Source of the DNA: JBBRMW01 sp965246845
GTDB lineage: Bacteria > Chloroflexota > Anaerolineae > Aggregatilineales > UBA2796
DNA: 64,000 bases
Direction: 5' to 3'
Assembly (NCBI GenBank): GCA_965246845.1
Contig: CBDFFR010000008.1
Coordinates: 62,001-126,000 of the forward strand
The translations under genes were made by a program, and so were the position numbers. Positions 1 to 8,589 of the stretch are shown here, piece by piece (within the stretch, counting starts at the first letter, position 1; every line of letters starts with the position of its first letter). A model generated the notes under the pieces. The model was not told the DNA's origin. It worked only from the letters and a program-made list of their open reading frames with translations, and searched no databases.

Positions 1-264
1 GCGAAAAACGGATGCGCGGCATTGCGGGCGCTGGAGGCCGCGCTCAATGCAGGTGCAAAGATGCCGCTTCCGGTGAACGTGGACGGTGCGATTGCCGCGC
101 TGCTGCTCGATCTCGACATTCCGCCAGAACTCGGCAATACTTTTTTCATGATCGCCCGGCTGCCGGGTCTCGTCGCGCATGTCTATGAAGAGAAAACGCG
201 CGAACGCCCGATGCGCTGGATTCACCCGACGGATATTGAATATGACGGACCACCCGACGCCTGA
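1..264 (+). CDS. Citrate synthase family protein (citryl-CoA-lyase-like), C-terminal fragment
   Basis: The reading frame is open from the first base of the window, so only the last 87 residues are present. The segment PLPVNVDGAIAALLLDLDIP followed by FFMIARLPGLVAHVYEEKT and a closing PMR is the typical end of the citrate synthase fold in bacterial citryl-CoA lyase or citrate synthase paralogues; the HVYEEKTRERPMR stretch is the small-domain part that contributes to acyl-CoA binding. Such proteins condense or cleave citryl-CoA, but without the N-terminal part and the catalytic His/Asp residues the reaction cannot be fixed. The stop codon lies 20 bases inside the next gene, so the two are probably co-translated. 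Confidence 0.8.
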   Translation, partial: AKNGCAALRALEAALNAGAKMPLPVNVDGAIAALLLDLDIPPELGNTFFMIARLPGLVAHVYEEKTRERPMRWIHPTDIEYDGPPDA

Positions 265-2359
265 ATTGCACATTGATTACGCCGAACGTGTCTACGCCGG
301 AGTCCTCGGCAAGCTGATCGGCGTGTACCTCGGTCGGCCTTTCGAGCAGTGGTCCCACGAGCGGATCATGGCCGAACTCGGCGAAATCACGGAGTATGTG
401 AACGAAAAGCGCGGCGTCCCGCTGATCGTCACCGATGACGACATTACGGGGACCTTCACCTTTCTCCGCGCGCTCCCCGATCATGGCAATCCGCGTGATC
501 TCACCCCGGCGCAGATTGGCCGGACGTGGCTCAACTACATTATCGAGAACAAATCGATCCTGTGGTGGGGCGGCTTCGGCTATTCGACCGAACACACGGC
601 CTATCTGCGCCTCAAGAGCGGTATCGAAGCGCCGGATAGTGGTTCTATTACGTTGAATGGAACGACGGTCGCGGAGCAAATCGGCGCGCAGATTTTTATC
701 GACGGCTGGGCGATGGTCGCGCCGGGCGATCCGGCATTCGCGGCGGACCTCGCGCGGCGGGCGGGGAGCATCAGCCATGATGGAGAGGCGGTCTATGCCG
801 CGCAGCTCTGGGCAGCGATGGAAGCCGCCGCGTTCGTCGAGACGAGCATCGAAAAGTTGATCGACATTGGCTTGTCTTATATACCGCAAGATTGCCTCGT
901 GCGTCGCCTGATCGCTGATCTCCGCGAATGGCGCGCTGTCGAATCCGATTGGCGGGAAGCACGGCGTCGGCTGGCCGCGAGCTACGGCTACGACAAATTC
1001 CCCGGCGCGTGCCATGTCATCCCCAATCATGGCGTGATGATCCTCGGCTTGCTCTACTGCGAGGACGATTTTTCCAAAGCGCTCTCGATTGTGAATACGT
1101 GTGGTTGGGATACCGACTGCAATTCTGGTAACGTCGGTTGCCTGCTGGGGATTAAGAACGGCTTGGCAGGAATTGAGGCGCGCTGGCGCGACCCCGTTGC
1201 GGACCGCCTGTATATGCCGACTGCGGACGGTGGGCGAGCGATCACCGATGCCGTGCAGGAAACGTATCATATCGTTGCGAGTGGTCGCGCTCTCGCGGGG
1301 CTGTCGCCGGAACGCCCGAAAGACGGCGCACGCTTCCATTTTTCGCTACCGGGGTCGGTGCAGGGCTTTGAGGTCGATAAACTGACTCCTAAGCAGGTGG
1401 GGCATCTTACGCTTGAAAATGTATGGCATGATGAAGAACAAACGCGCTGCCTCGCTCTACACTACCGTTTTGAACAAAGTGGATACGTTTGCGCTTCTAC
1501 ACCCACATTTACTCCATCTGACGCGCTAGACCTACCGGGTAGCTACACGATGATGGCGTCACCTACGCTCTACTCTGGTCAGACAGTGCGGGCGCGTGTC
1601 ACTGCCGCAAAATCGAACGTTAAGCATGTTTTTTGCCTGTTGTATGTTGAGTGCCATTCCGAGGAGGGAAAGACACCAGCGTGTGCGAGCAAATCCGCGC
1701 GCCTTCAACCCGGTGAAGATCATGTTTTTTCGTGGGTGGTCCCCGATGTCGGTGGCGTCCCAATTGCAAAAGTAGGCATTTTCATTGACGTTCTACCGGG
1801 TGAGCCGACAGAGGGAACGCTCTATCTCGACTATCTGGATTGGACAGGTTCGCCGCGTGTGACCTTCGACCGTGCGCCGGGGAACCTCTGGAAACGCGCA
1901 TGGGTCGAGGGTGTCTCGCGCACGCGCGACACGGAGCAGTCGCCCTTCCATATCGTGCAGAACGAGGGGACGGGGCTGCTCATCACCGGGACGCGCGACT
2001 GGCAGGATTACACCGTCTCGGCGTCGCTCACCCCGCACCTGTGCAGCGCGGCGGGGATTGCGGCGCGCGTGCAGGGTATGACGCGCTACTATGCACTGCT
2101 GCTCGTGCCAGGCGGGAAAGTGCGCCTCGTCAAAGCCTTTGAAGATATTCGCCAAATATTGACAGAAGCGCTATTTGACTGGCAGTTCGAGCAGCCCGTC
2201 AGCCTTTCATTGCAAGTGGAAGGCAATACGCTCCGGGCGCGGATAGATGAGCAGCCGCTGTTCACAATTACAGATACGAACCCCGTCCTTGAGAACGGTG
2301 GGATTGCGCTTGTGGTGGAACAGGGCTGTCTTGAGGCGAATGCTATCAGCGTGAGTTGA
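242..2359 (+). CDS. ADP-ribosylglycohydrolase family protein with C-terminal beta-sandwich domains
   Basis: A 705-residue protein. Residues about 10-370 form an ADP-ribosylglycohydrolase (DraG/ARH) domain: VTDDDITGTF holds the first metal-binding acidic cluster, HDGEAVYAA is the middle motif, and NTCGWDTDCNSGNVG is the hallmark second metal site. The family removes ADP-ribose from proteins, DNA or small molecules; the substrate here is unknown. Residues about 380-705 look like two beta-sandwich modules, the last resembling a concanavalin-like fold (WQDYTVSASLTP, AGIAARVQG), an uncommon extension. The ATG at 242 is preferred over an in-frame one at 179 because the latter would overlap the preceding gene deeply; even so the genes overlap by 23 bases. 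Confidence 0.85.
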   Translation: MTDHPTPELHIDYAERVYAGVLGKLIGVYLGRPFEQWSHERIMAELGEITEYVNEKRGVPLIVTDDDITGTFTFLRALPDHGNPRDLTPAQIGRTWLNYIIENKSILWWGGFGYSTEHTAYLRLKSGIEAPDSGSITLNGTTVAEQIGAQIFIDGWAMVAPGDPAFAADLARRAGSISHDGEAVYAAQLWAAMEAAAFVETSIEKLIDIGLSYIPQDCLVRRLIADLREWRAVESDWREARRRLAASYGYDKFPGACHVIPNHGVMILGLLYCEDDFSKALSIVNTCGWDTDCNSGNVGCLLGIKNGLAGIEARWRDPVADRLYMPTADGGRAITDAVQETYHIVASGRALAGLSPERPKDGARFHFSLPGSVQGFEVDKLTPKQVGHLTLENVWHDEEQTRCLALHYRFEQSGYVCASTPTFTPSDALDLPGSYTMMASPTLYSGQTVRARVTAAKSNVKHVFCLLYVECHSEEGKTPACASKSARLQPGEDHVFSWVVPDVGGVPIAKVGIFIDVLPGEPTEGTLYLDYLDWTGSPRVTFDRAPGNLWKRAWVEGVSRTRDTEQSPFHIVQNEGTGLLITGTRDWQDYTVSASLTPHLCSAAGIAARVQGMTRYYALLLVPGGKVRLVKAFEDIRQILTEALFDWQFEQPVSLSLQVEGNTLRARIDEQPLFTITDTNPVLENGGIALVVEQGCLEANAISVS

Positions 2360-2405
2360 AGCCGCTCTAACCCGCAGTCGTCATAAATCCACAATTTGTC
2401 GGGCA

Positions 2406-2432
2406 TAGGGCGGACACATCGGTCCGCCCTAC
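2406..2432 (-). repeat. Dispersed hairpin repeat (family A)
   Basis: An inverted repeat with arms GGGCGGAC and GTCCGCCC around a 6-8 base loop, here in reverse orientation and ending in the conserved flank GTAGGG when read on the minus strand. It lies between two convergent genes. Confidence 0.85.
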
Positions 2433-2440
2433 ACAGAAAA

Positions 2441-4072
2441 TCACAGGTTGACCGTCCCGCAGAGGTGAACCGCGATGCCCATTCCAGCGAACATTGCGGC
2501 TTTGGCGGCCAACGCGCGGTCTGCCGTCTCTGCATCGGGCGCATAGGCGACGTTCAGGTGGTTGGCTTTATGACGTGCCATCATCTGATCGCGGGAAACA
2601 CCATGCAGGACGCCGTGCATGATCGGCCACTGCGGGCTGGTCGCCTGCCAGCGGCGCTCGGTCTCTTCAAGCGGGAGTTCAAGCGCGGAGAGGCGTCCGA
2701 GATCGGCGTGCAGCTTGCCGCCCTGCACGAAGACGCGGCTCCATACCACCTCACCCGGCTTGCTAATCCCCTTGAGCGTTCCACCGCCCAGCCGGAAGTA
2801 CATCGGCGGCTGGCGCTCGCTGACCGCGCCTGCGTAGCCCCCTGCGAAGTGGCTGGCCGGAGCCGCGCCGGAAATTTCCAGTACCCACACGAAATCATTC
2901 CCGTACTGCTCACCATAGCGCAGGTCGTGCAGCGTCGTCGAGGGGTCCAGCCCCATCGCGCGCCAGACCCGGTTGGTGACGAGGGCATCCACCGCCGCAC
3001 CCTCATCGACTTCGTTGAAGTGCGGGAGCGCTTCGCCCTTGAACAGTTCGTTACCGTGTGCGTCGTGGACGGGTGGGCGGTCCGGGTTGTTGAGCAGCCC
3101 TTCCACGAGGTCGGAGGCAGGTGCGAGGTCCTTCAAGCCCTGCTGATATTGAATCCCGACGGCAGCGCAGCCGAAATCGTGCGCGATGCGAACCGCCGCG
3201 ATATACATCCGGCACTGTTCGAGGACCTGCGGTTCGGTGAGGTCGGTCGCGTCGGTCTGCCCGAAGTCGAACTTCACCCCGCGCGCGACGAGCCATTCAT
3301 AGACATCGCGCGCTTCGCGGTCGGGGACCATCTGCATGGCGGCAAAGAGCGCGGATTGGCTCAGGCGTTCCTTGTAAATCCCGGTCGGGTTGAGCATTTC
3401 GTCGTCGATAATCGCGTTGTACATGCCCATGCAGCCTTCATCGAAAATGCCGATGATCGCCTTTTCATGCCGGAGCTGCTCTGCGAGCGCGCCGCCGAGT
3501 TCGGCTTCGGGACCGGAGAGCGTCGGCAGGTCGCGGACGTGGCTCGTTTCGTGCGTGATTTGCCCCTCGCGTATCCACTGTCGTATGCCGTTCAGGAAAA
3601 AGTCGTCGGTGAAATCCACGCTCCAAATCGAACTGAATGGCACGCCCATTTTCGTCAGCGAGCCGTTCAGGTTGAGCAGGCCGACCAGCCCCGGCCACTG
3701 CCCGCTCCAGTTCGCGAGCGTCAGGATCGGACCGCGATGGGCGCGCAGGCCCGCCATGAGATGATGGCTATATTGCCAGACCGACTCCGCGACGATCAGC
3801 TTCGCGTCGGGGTGAATGCTCTTGAAGACATCCATGCCCATGCGCTGGTTCCAGATGAAGCCGTGCTTGAGCGTTTCATCGTATTCATGCCCGCGCCGGA
3901 TGGTGATCCCTTCATTCGCGAACGCCGCCGTAATACTTGCCTCCATTTCGCGTTGCGCAGGCCAGCAGACCTGATTCGCGGAGAGGCGGAGGTCGCCATT
4001 GGCGATCAGGATCGCTTCATTCGCTGCGACGGGCGCGGGTGGGGTCAAACGCGGAATTTGATAAGCACACAT
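2441..4072 (-). CDS. L-fucose/L-arabinose isomerase-like protein
   Basis: A 543-residue cytoplasmic protein of the length and layout of FucI-type sugar isomerases. The N-terminal half contains the Rossmann-like substrate-domain pattern (AESVWQYSHHLMAGL, ILTLANWSGQWPGLVGLLN). The segment FDEGCMGMYNAIIDDEML carries acidic residues expected for the Mn-binding site, and MMARHKANHLNVAY near the C-terminus matches the position of the last metal-ligand histidine. Such enzymes interconvert aldose and ketose sugars. The gene stands alone and is convergent with the upstream gene, so context does not name the sugar. It could instead be a catalytically different homologue. Confidence 0.7.
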   Translation of the reverse strand: MCAYQIPRLTPPAPVAANEAILIANGDLRLSANQVCWPAQREMEASITAAFANEGITIRRGHEYDETLKHGFIWNQRMGMDVFKSIHPDAKLIVAESVWQYSHHLMAGLRAHRGPILTLANWSGQWPGLVGLLNLNGSLTKMGVPFSSIWSVDFTDDFFLNGIRQWIREGQITHETSHVRDLPTLSGPEAELGGALAEQLRHEKAIIGIFDEGCMGMYNAIIDDEMLNPTGIYKERLSQSALFAAMQMVPDREARDVYEWLVARGVKFDFGQTDATDLTEPQVLEQCRMYIAAVRIAHDFGCAAVGIQYQQGLKDLAPASDLVEGLLNNPDRPPVHDAHGNELFKGEALPHFNEVDEGAAVDALVTNRVWRAMGLDPSTTLHDLRYGEQYGNDFVWVLEISGAAPASHFAGGYAGAVSERQPPMYFRLGGGTLKGISKPGEVVWSRVFVQGGKLHADLGRLSALELPLEETERRWQATSPQWPIMHGVLHGVSRDQMMARHKANHLNVAYAPDAETADRALAAKAAMFAGMGIAVHLCGTVNL

Positions 4073-4265
4073 GCGTTTTGCTCACTTGAATAATTAAAAT
4101 AACGAACTGCGCCCGATTGTACCCCGCGCAAACGATTTCCAGCAGTGATCGGGAAATGTCTATCCGCTGCATAACATCTGTAAGAAGTACCTGACAGCCG
4201 CGACTTTTCGCCACTGCCTCACGTATTGGTTTCTATATCGCACAAAGCGAGAGGAAAACTACACA

Positions 4266-4667
4266 ATGCACGGCAAACCTATGAGTTGGGATGGTGGAGA
4301 AAAGTGGAAGCGCGGTGAACGGCACGCGCGCGACTTCGCGGTTCGCGGCTGGCCTGCGATCCTGTTGGTCGGATTGGCCGTATTCGTGTTCGCGGGTCCG
4401 ATGCTTGGCATCGTGTTCTTCTTCCTGAAAGTCGCGCTGCATCTGCTACCATTTGTGATCGTGGGCGGGCTGTTGATGCTCGGCATCCGCTCGCTCATGG
4501 GCGGTAATTTCGGCGGCGACAGGCGCAAATACTACCGTCAGTTTCGCGGTCGCTGGAACGAAGGCGGCAAGCAGAAATGGCGCGAATGGATGCGCGATTG
4601 GGACACTGACGAGAAGGACAAGCGCGAGCCGATGGAAATCAACGGCAAGGAAACGCGGTACTTCTAG
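4266..4667 (+). CDS. Small two-helix membrane protein of unknown function
   Basis: A 133-residue protein preceded by a GAGAGG ribosome binding site. A charged N-terminus is followed by two adjacent hydrophobic helices (about residues 29-50, WPAILLVGLAVFVFAGPMLG, and 55-78, VALHLLPFVIVGGLLMLGI). The C-terminal 50 residues are very rich in Arg, Lys, Trp and Asp and probably stay in the cytoplasm. I recognise no family. It is monocistronic: repeats follow its stop, then a promoter for the next gene. Confidence 0.6.
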   Translation: MHGKPMSWDGGEKWKRGERHARDFAVRGWPAILLVGLAVFVFAGPMLGIVFFFLKVALHLLPFVIVGGLLMLGIRSLMGGNFGGDRRKYYRQFRGRWNEGGKQKWREWMRDWDTDEKDKREPMEINGKETRYF

Positions 4668-4680
4668 CGCATATTTGTTT

Positions 4681-4706
4681 GCGGACGGCAAGAATGCCGT
4701 CCCTAC
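4681..4706 (+). repeat. Dispersed hairpin repeat (family A', GGACGGCA type)
   Basis: GGACGGCA and TGCCGTCC form an 8-bp stem with the loop AGAA, followed by CTAC. The same unit recurs at 30241 and, with one mismatch, at 7563. Confidence 0.85.
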
Positions 4707-4721
4707 GGCAACCCGCACTCT

Positions 4722-4747
4722 GTAGGGGCGGACCTGTGTGTCCGCCC
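4722..4747 (+). repeat. Dispersed hairpin repeat (family A)
   Basis: GTAGG precedes the 8-bp stem GGGCGGAC/GTCCGCCC with loop CTGTGT. It lies 15 bases after a family A' unit; such pairing of units recurs elsewhere in the window. Confidence 0.9.
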
Positions 4748-4799
4748 AATCCTCTAACCCACTGTGATGTGCTTACCCCAATAACCCCCGCCAGCGTTT

Positions 4800-4829
4800 T
4801 TCGACTGCGCAACCGCTTTTCGCTATACT
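4800..4829 (+). promoter_or_regulatory. Probable sigma-70-type promoter of the trans-sulfuration/thrB operon
   Basis: TTCGAC at 4800-4805 and TATACT at 4824-4829 are separated by 18 bases, and the ATG of the next gene lies 27 bases downstream. Inferred from spacing only. Confidence 0.45.
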
Positions 4830-4856
4830 CACCATCAAAAACCCGGAAGAACACCC

Positions 4857-6101
4857 ATGCTGGCAGAACATACTTCCCCGGAAACGGGCGAACAGCACGA
4901 AGACCCCACGCAAGGCCCGAATACCCTCAGCGTTCACGGCGGCGATACGCGCAGCCGCGCGCATCAGGCCGTCCCGATGCCGATCATTCAGGCCGCGACC
5001 TATGCCTTCGCGAATACCAAAGACCTCGTTGATTTCATGACGGCGCGCGCCGAAGGCCACCCGAAGGAAAATCGCGAAGACTACGGGCGCTATGGCAACC
5101 CGACCGTGCAGGCCGTCGAACGCAAGGTCGCCGCGCTCGAAGACGCGGAAGACGCCGTGCTGTTCTCCTCCGGGATGGCGGCCAGCACGTCACTGCTGCT
5201 CGCCAGCCTGCCGACGGGCGCACACATCATCATGACCGATGATTGTTACCGCCGCACGCGCCAGTTCTGTCTGACCTATCTCAAGCGGCTGGGTATTGAT
5301 ACAACCGTCGTGCCGATGGGCGATTATCAGGCATTGGAAGACGCCATCGAGCCGAAGCGGACGCGCTTCCTCATCTCCGAAAGCCCGACCAATCCTTATC
5401 TACGTTGCGCCGACCTTGAACGCCTCGGCGAGATCGGGCGCAAATATAAAATTCGCACGATGATCGATGGCACGTTTGCCTCACCGATCAATCAACGCCC
5501 GATGGATTACGGCATCGATTATATTGTCCACAGCGCGACCAAATACCTCGGTGGACATCACGACCTGCTGGCCGGGATCGTCGTCGGCAAGAAGGATCGC
5601 ATCGCGGCGCTGCGGGATGCGCGCGGCGTCCTCGGCGGCGTGGTTGATGCACAGTGCGCGTATCTGCTCGAACGCGGCCTTAAAACGCTCGGCCTGCGTG
5701 TCGAACAGCAAAACCGCAGCGCGATGGCGATAGCACACTTTCTGGAAGGCCACCCGGCGATTGAGCGCGTGTGGTATCCCGGCCTCGAAAGCCACCCCGA
5801 CCATGCCATCGCGAAGAAGCAGATGAAAGGCTTCGGCGGCGTGGTCAGCTTCGAGGTGCGCGGCAACCTGACAATGACGTCTAATTTTATCGACGCGCTG
5901 CATATTCCCTACATCGCGCCGAGTCTGGGCGGCGTAGACAGCCTGATCGAACAGCCCGCGCTGATGTCCTATTTCGAGAAATCGACCGAAGAGCGGCTTG
6001 CGCTCGGCATCAAGGAAAATCTGGTGCGGTTCGCGATTGGCGTGGAAGACACCGCCGACCTGATCGCGGACCTCAATCAGGCGCTGCGCGTGCTTGCATG
6101 A
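4857..6101 (+). CDS. Cys/Met metabolism PLP-dependent enzyme (cystathionine gamma-synthase/lyase-like)
   Basis: A 414-residue fold-type I PLP enzyme. Visible family marks are the N-terminal YGRYGNPTVQAVE substrate/phosphate region, SSGMAAS (cofactor phosphate binding), SESPTNPYLR, DGTFASP, and the Schiff-base lysine in HSATKYLGGHHD. The C-terminal APSLGGVDSLIEQPALMS matches the substrate-binding segment. Members perform gamma- or beta-replacement/elimination on cysteine, homocysteine or acylated homoserine. The gene overlaps homoserine kinase by the ATGA tetranucleotide, which favours a role on the phosphohomoserine/methionine branch, for instance cystathionine synthesis. The exact reaction cannot be read from sequence. 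Confidence 0.88.
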   Translation: MLAEHTSPETGEQHEDPTQGPNTLSVHGGDTRSRAHQAVPMPIIQAATYAFANTKDLVDFMTARAEGHPKENREDYGRYGNPTVQAVERKVAALEDAEDAVLFSSGMAASTSLLLASLPTGAHIIMTDDCYRRTRQFCLTYLKRLGIDTTVVPMGDYQALEDAIEPKRTRFLISESPTNPYLRCADLERLGEIGRKYKIRTMIDGTFASPINQRPMDYGIDYIVHSATKYLGGHHDLLAGIVVGKKDRIAALRDARGVLGGVVDAQCAYLLERGLKTLGLRVEQQNRSAMAIAHFLEGHPAIERVWYPGLESHPDHAIAKKQMKGFGGVVSFEVRGNLTMTSNFIDALHIPYIAPSLGGVDSLIEQPALMSYFEKSTEERLALGIKENLVRFAIGVEDTADLIADLNQALRVLA

Positions 6102-7024
6102 AAGTCCGCGCCAGCGCGCCCGCAACAATGGCGAATATCGGTCCGGGCTTCGATATTCTGGGCTGCGCCTTCGCCGAACCCGCCGATGAAATCATCGCGG
6201 AGCGCGTCCCGCAGGCGGGCGTCAGCATCGCGGAAATTACGGGCGACGGCGGCAGGCTGACGCGCAACCCGCTCAGGAATACCGCAAGCGTCGCAGCGGC
6301 CTTCATCCTCAAGCAAATCGGCGCGCGGGATGGTCTGCGCATGGATATTCACAAGGGGCTGCCGCTGGCGAGCGGATTGGGCAGCAGCGCAGCCAGCGCG
6401 GTCGCGGGTGCGGTCGCGGCAAACGCGGCGTTCGGTTCGCCGCTGGCATTGTCGGAGTTACTCGAAGCCTGTGTCGAGGGTGAAGCGGCGGTCAGCGGGC
6501 GGCACGCGGATAACGTCGCTCCAGCGCTCTTCGGCGGGATCGTTCTCGTCACGGGCGTGACGGCGGATAGCGTGATCGCGCTGCCCACGCCGCCGGGCAT
6601 GTACTTCGCGCTCGTCACGCCGGATGTTGCCGTGCCGACCGTCGAGGCGCGGGCAGTGCTGCCGCGTTCGGTCGCGCTGCACGACATGGTTCACCAAACG
6701 GGAGCGGTCGCGCGCTTGATCGCATCACTCTACCGGGGCGATTTGGCGCTCATGGCCGCCGCGATGGAAGAAGATTGCATCATCGAACCCGCGCGGGCGC
6801 ACCTGATGCCGGGCCTCGCGGAAGTGCGCGCGGCGGCGGCACAGGTCGGCGGGCTGGCAACGGCAATCAGCGGCGCGGGTCCGACGCTGTGTACACTCTG
6901 TGACAGCCGCGAAGCCGGGGAGCGCGTGGTCGAAGCTGCGCGCAAAATATATAATATGTTGGGAATTGGCTGTGCCGCGCGCGTAACGACGGTCGGCGGC
7001 GGCGCAAGTGCAGATAGTTTTTAG
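6098..7024 (+). CDS. thrB: Homoserine kinase
   Basis: A 308-residue GHMP-family kinase. PATMANIGPGFDILGCA is the N-terminal motif, GLPLASGLGSSAASAVAGAV is the glycine/serine-rich ATP-phosphate loop, and AISGAGPTLCTL is the third GHMP motif. It phosphorylates homoserine with ATP as the penultimate step to threonine, and in some organisms makes the substrate for cystathionine synthesis. Translational coupling (ATGA) to the upstream PLP enzyme suggests both act on the homoserine branch. Threonine synthase is not in the window. Confidence 0.93.
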   Translation: MKVRASAPATMANIGPGFDILGCAFAEPADEIIAERVPQAGVSIAEITGDGGRLTRNPLRNTASVAAAFILKQIGARDGLRMDIHKGLPLASGLGSSAASAVAGAVAANAAFGSPLALSELLEACVEGEAAVSGRHADNVAPALFGGIVLVTGVTADSVIALPTPPGMYFALVTPDVAVPTVEARAVLPRSVALHDMVHQTGAVARLIASLYRGDLALMAAAMEEDCIIEPARAHLMPGLAEVRAAAAQVGGLATAISGAGPTLCTLCDSREAGERVVEAARKIYNMLGIGCAARVTTVGGGASADSF

Positions 7025-7037
7025 GAGAATGCGAGCA

Positions 7038-7457
7038 ATGGATGACGTTAATCAAATCAATACTGGTCGCCGTTGGTTCTATCCAATCCATCGTGTCATC
7101 TGCATCATCGACGAATTGGCAGACGCGCAGAGCGCCGTTGATGCGCTGCATGAATCCGGTTTCGCGGATGATAAGATTGTCGTCCTGGTTGGACCGGAAG
7201 GCGCAAAAGTGCTTGATCTCGAAGGCTCAAAGCATGGCAGGTTTGGGCAACTGATCCGTGCTGTGCAGCACTTCGCGGATGAAGAATTCCGCGAAATCGA
7301 GCGCCATGTCCGGGAAATGGAAGCCGGTAAAATTGCGCTTGCTGTTCTGACCGACGACAGCGACGCACAGGTTGAGCAAATTCACCAAATCATGAAGAAC
7401 AACAAAGGCCGCAACATCATGTTTTTTGGGACATTCTCGACACGCGAATTGTACTGA
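7038..7457 (+). CDS. General-stress-protein-17M-like protein of unknown function
   Basis: A 139-residue soluble protein. The ATG at 7038 is chosen because AGGAG at 7023-7027 lies ten bases upstream; the upstream frame would overlap thrB. The sequence alternates short beta strands and helices: VICIIDELADAQSAVDALHES, then DDKIVVLVGPEG, and later GKIALAVLTDDSDAQVEQIHQIM. The first part resembles the small ferredoxin-like fold of general stress proteins (YflT/GSP17M). Function unknown; it may be co-transcribed with thrB from 13 bases away. Confidence 0.6.
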   Translation: MDDVNQINTGRRWFYPIHRVICIIDELADAQSAVDALHESGFADDKIVVLVGPEGAKVLDLEGSKHGRFGQLIRAVQHFADEEFREIERHVREMEAGKIALAVLTDDSDAQVEQIHQIMKNNKGRNIMFFGTFSTRELY

Positions 7458-7562
7458 GACCGCAGGGGCGAACTTTCGAGCCTGTATTGTGGGTTGGACG
7501 GGGCTTGACCCGCTGTATGCGTATAACTCTAGATATTACGCAGTTGAACGCAATTGAGCCTT

Positions 7563-7585
7563 GCGGACGGCAAGAATGGCGTCCG
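7563..7585 (+). repeat. Dispersed hairpin repeat (family A'), imperfect
   Basis: GCGGACGGCAAGAATGGCGTCC differs from the copies at 4681 and 30241 by one base inside the right arm, which breaks one stem pair. A further degenerate GGGCTTGACCCG unit lies nearby at about 7501. Confidence 0.65.
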
Positions 7586-7636
7586 GTTTGCCCAACTGTG
7601 TAACGTCTAAACTGGTATAAAGCCATGTAGTGTTGA

Positions 7637-8554
7637 TTAGCTCAACTGCTCCTTGACCGTCTCATACAACGTCTGCGCACGTAAATCGCTCAACGCATAG
7701 CATGGACCGCCGAGCCGCTCCGCGAGTTGCCGCGCGAGTCCCTGATCGAAGGCCGCGTGTTCCATATTGATCGTCAGGTTGCGCACGCCGTCCTGATGAA
7801 TCGTCTCCGCGATGGCGTAGGATTCCTGCATCGGTGGCAGGTCGCCAACCGAGACGTTGCCCGCGCCATCGGTGAGCAGGATGAGTAGCGGCATCACATC
7901 CGGGTGCAGCCTCTTTTCCTGTTGCAGGACGTTCTGCGCGAGCATCAATCCGGCAGATAGGGGTGTCTTGCCGCCAACCGGAATTTCCGAAAGCGCTTTC
8001 TTGGCGAGGACGACGGAGTTGGTCGGCGGCAGGATGAGCGTCGCGCGGTCCTTCTGGAAGACGATCAGGCCGACCCGATCACGGCGTTGGTAGGCATCCG
8101 TCAGGAGCGACATGATCGCGCCTTTGGTGGCCTGCATCCGCTCTACGACGGCCATGCTCCACGACGCATCAACTACAAAGAGAATCAGGTTCGCCGCGCG
8201 TTTGACGCGCACCTTGCGCTGCAAATCGCTGGTGTGGATTGTATATGCAACCTCGTTTTGCGCCTGCTCGTCCTTTCGACCCTGCTGGAATGGCGCAGCC
8301 GCGCGGAAGGTCGCATCGAACGCAATATCGTCGCGCCGCTCGCCTGCCGGACGCGCCTGAATGTAGCGTCCGCGCTTGCGGTCGGTTTTGGTTCGGCTGC
8401 GGCGGCCAGACATTTTGCGGGTGAGTTTGTCGAGCGGGGTATCCAGCTTGCGGGTGGCGAATTCCTGTCCGGTTTCGACCTTCTTGCCGCCTTCCCACCA
8501 ATACGCGCTACGGTTGTCGAAGACATTCTGCGGTGCGGGTTCGGCCTGCCCCAT
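7637..8554 (-). CDS. Metal (Mg/Co) chelatase D-type VWA segment
   Basis: This frame encodes the von Willebrand A domain of a chelatase D subunit: VVDASWSM (MIDAS DxSxS), GGKTPL (MIDAS Thr) and LLTDGAGN (MIDAS Asp), preceded by an acidic, proline-rich linker and a basic strip. D subunits pair with AAA+ I subunits and a large H/CobN-type subunit to insert metal into a tetrapyrrole. No independent D-type AAA domain exists here. The frame stays open upstream of the ATG at 8554 back to the A9 run at 8602-8610, so the segment is probably made mainly as the end of a roughly 686-residue frameshift fusion with the I frame. Independent initiation at 8554 (GGAG just upstream) remains possible. Confidence 0.85.
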   Translation of the reverse strand: MGQAEPAPQNVFDNRSAYWWEGGKKVETGQEFATRKLDTPLDKLTRKMSGRRSRTKTDRKRGRYIQARPAGERRDDIAFDATFRAAAPFQQGRKDEQAQNEVAYTIHTSDLQRKVRVKRAANLILFVVDASWSMAVVERMQATKGAIMSLLTDAYQRRDRVGLIVFQKDRATLILPPTNSVVLAKKALSEIPVGGKTPLSAGLMLAQNVLQQEKRLHPDVMPLLILLTDGAGNVSVGDLPPMQESYAIAETIHQDGVRNLTINMEHAAFDQGLARQLAERLGGPCYALSDLRAQTLYETVKEQLS

Positions 8555-8589
8555 CTCCGGTTGTTCCTGCGCTTCGCTCTCCGGGCTGG

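Noticed and set aside
146..1339. Long minus-strand open frame of 397 codons opposite the ADP-ribosylglycohydrolase
   Set aside because: Arg/Ala-rich shadow of a high-G+C gene; no domain, no ribosome binding site, and the plus-strand frame has clear family motifs.
2406..2432. Family A hairpins considered as rho-independent terminators
   Set aside because: They have no T-tract, occur in both orientations and also upstream of genes or in tandem; true terminators in the window (14655, 18805, 19270, 52022) have T-runs.
2396..4093. Plus-strand open frame of 565 codons opposite the sugar isomerase
   Set aside because: Mirror frame with low-complexity His/Arg composition; the minus strand has recognisable isomerase motifs.
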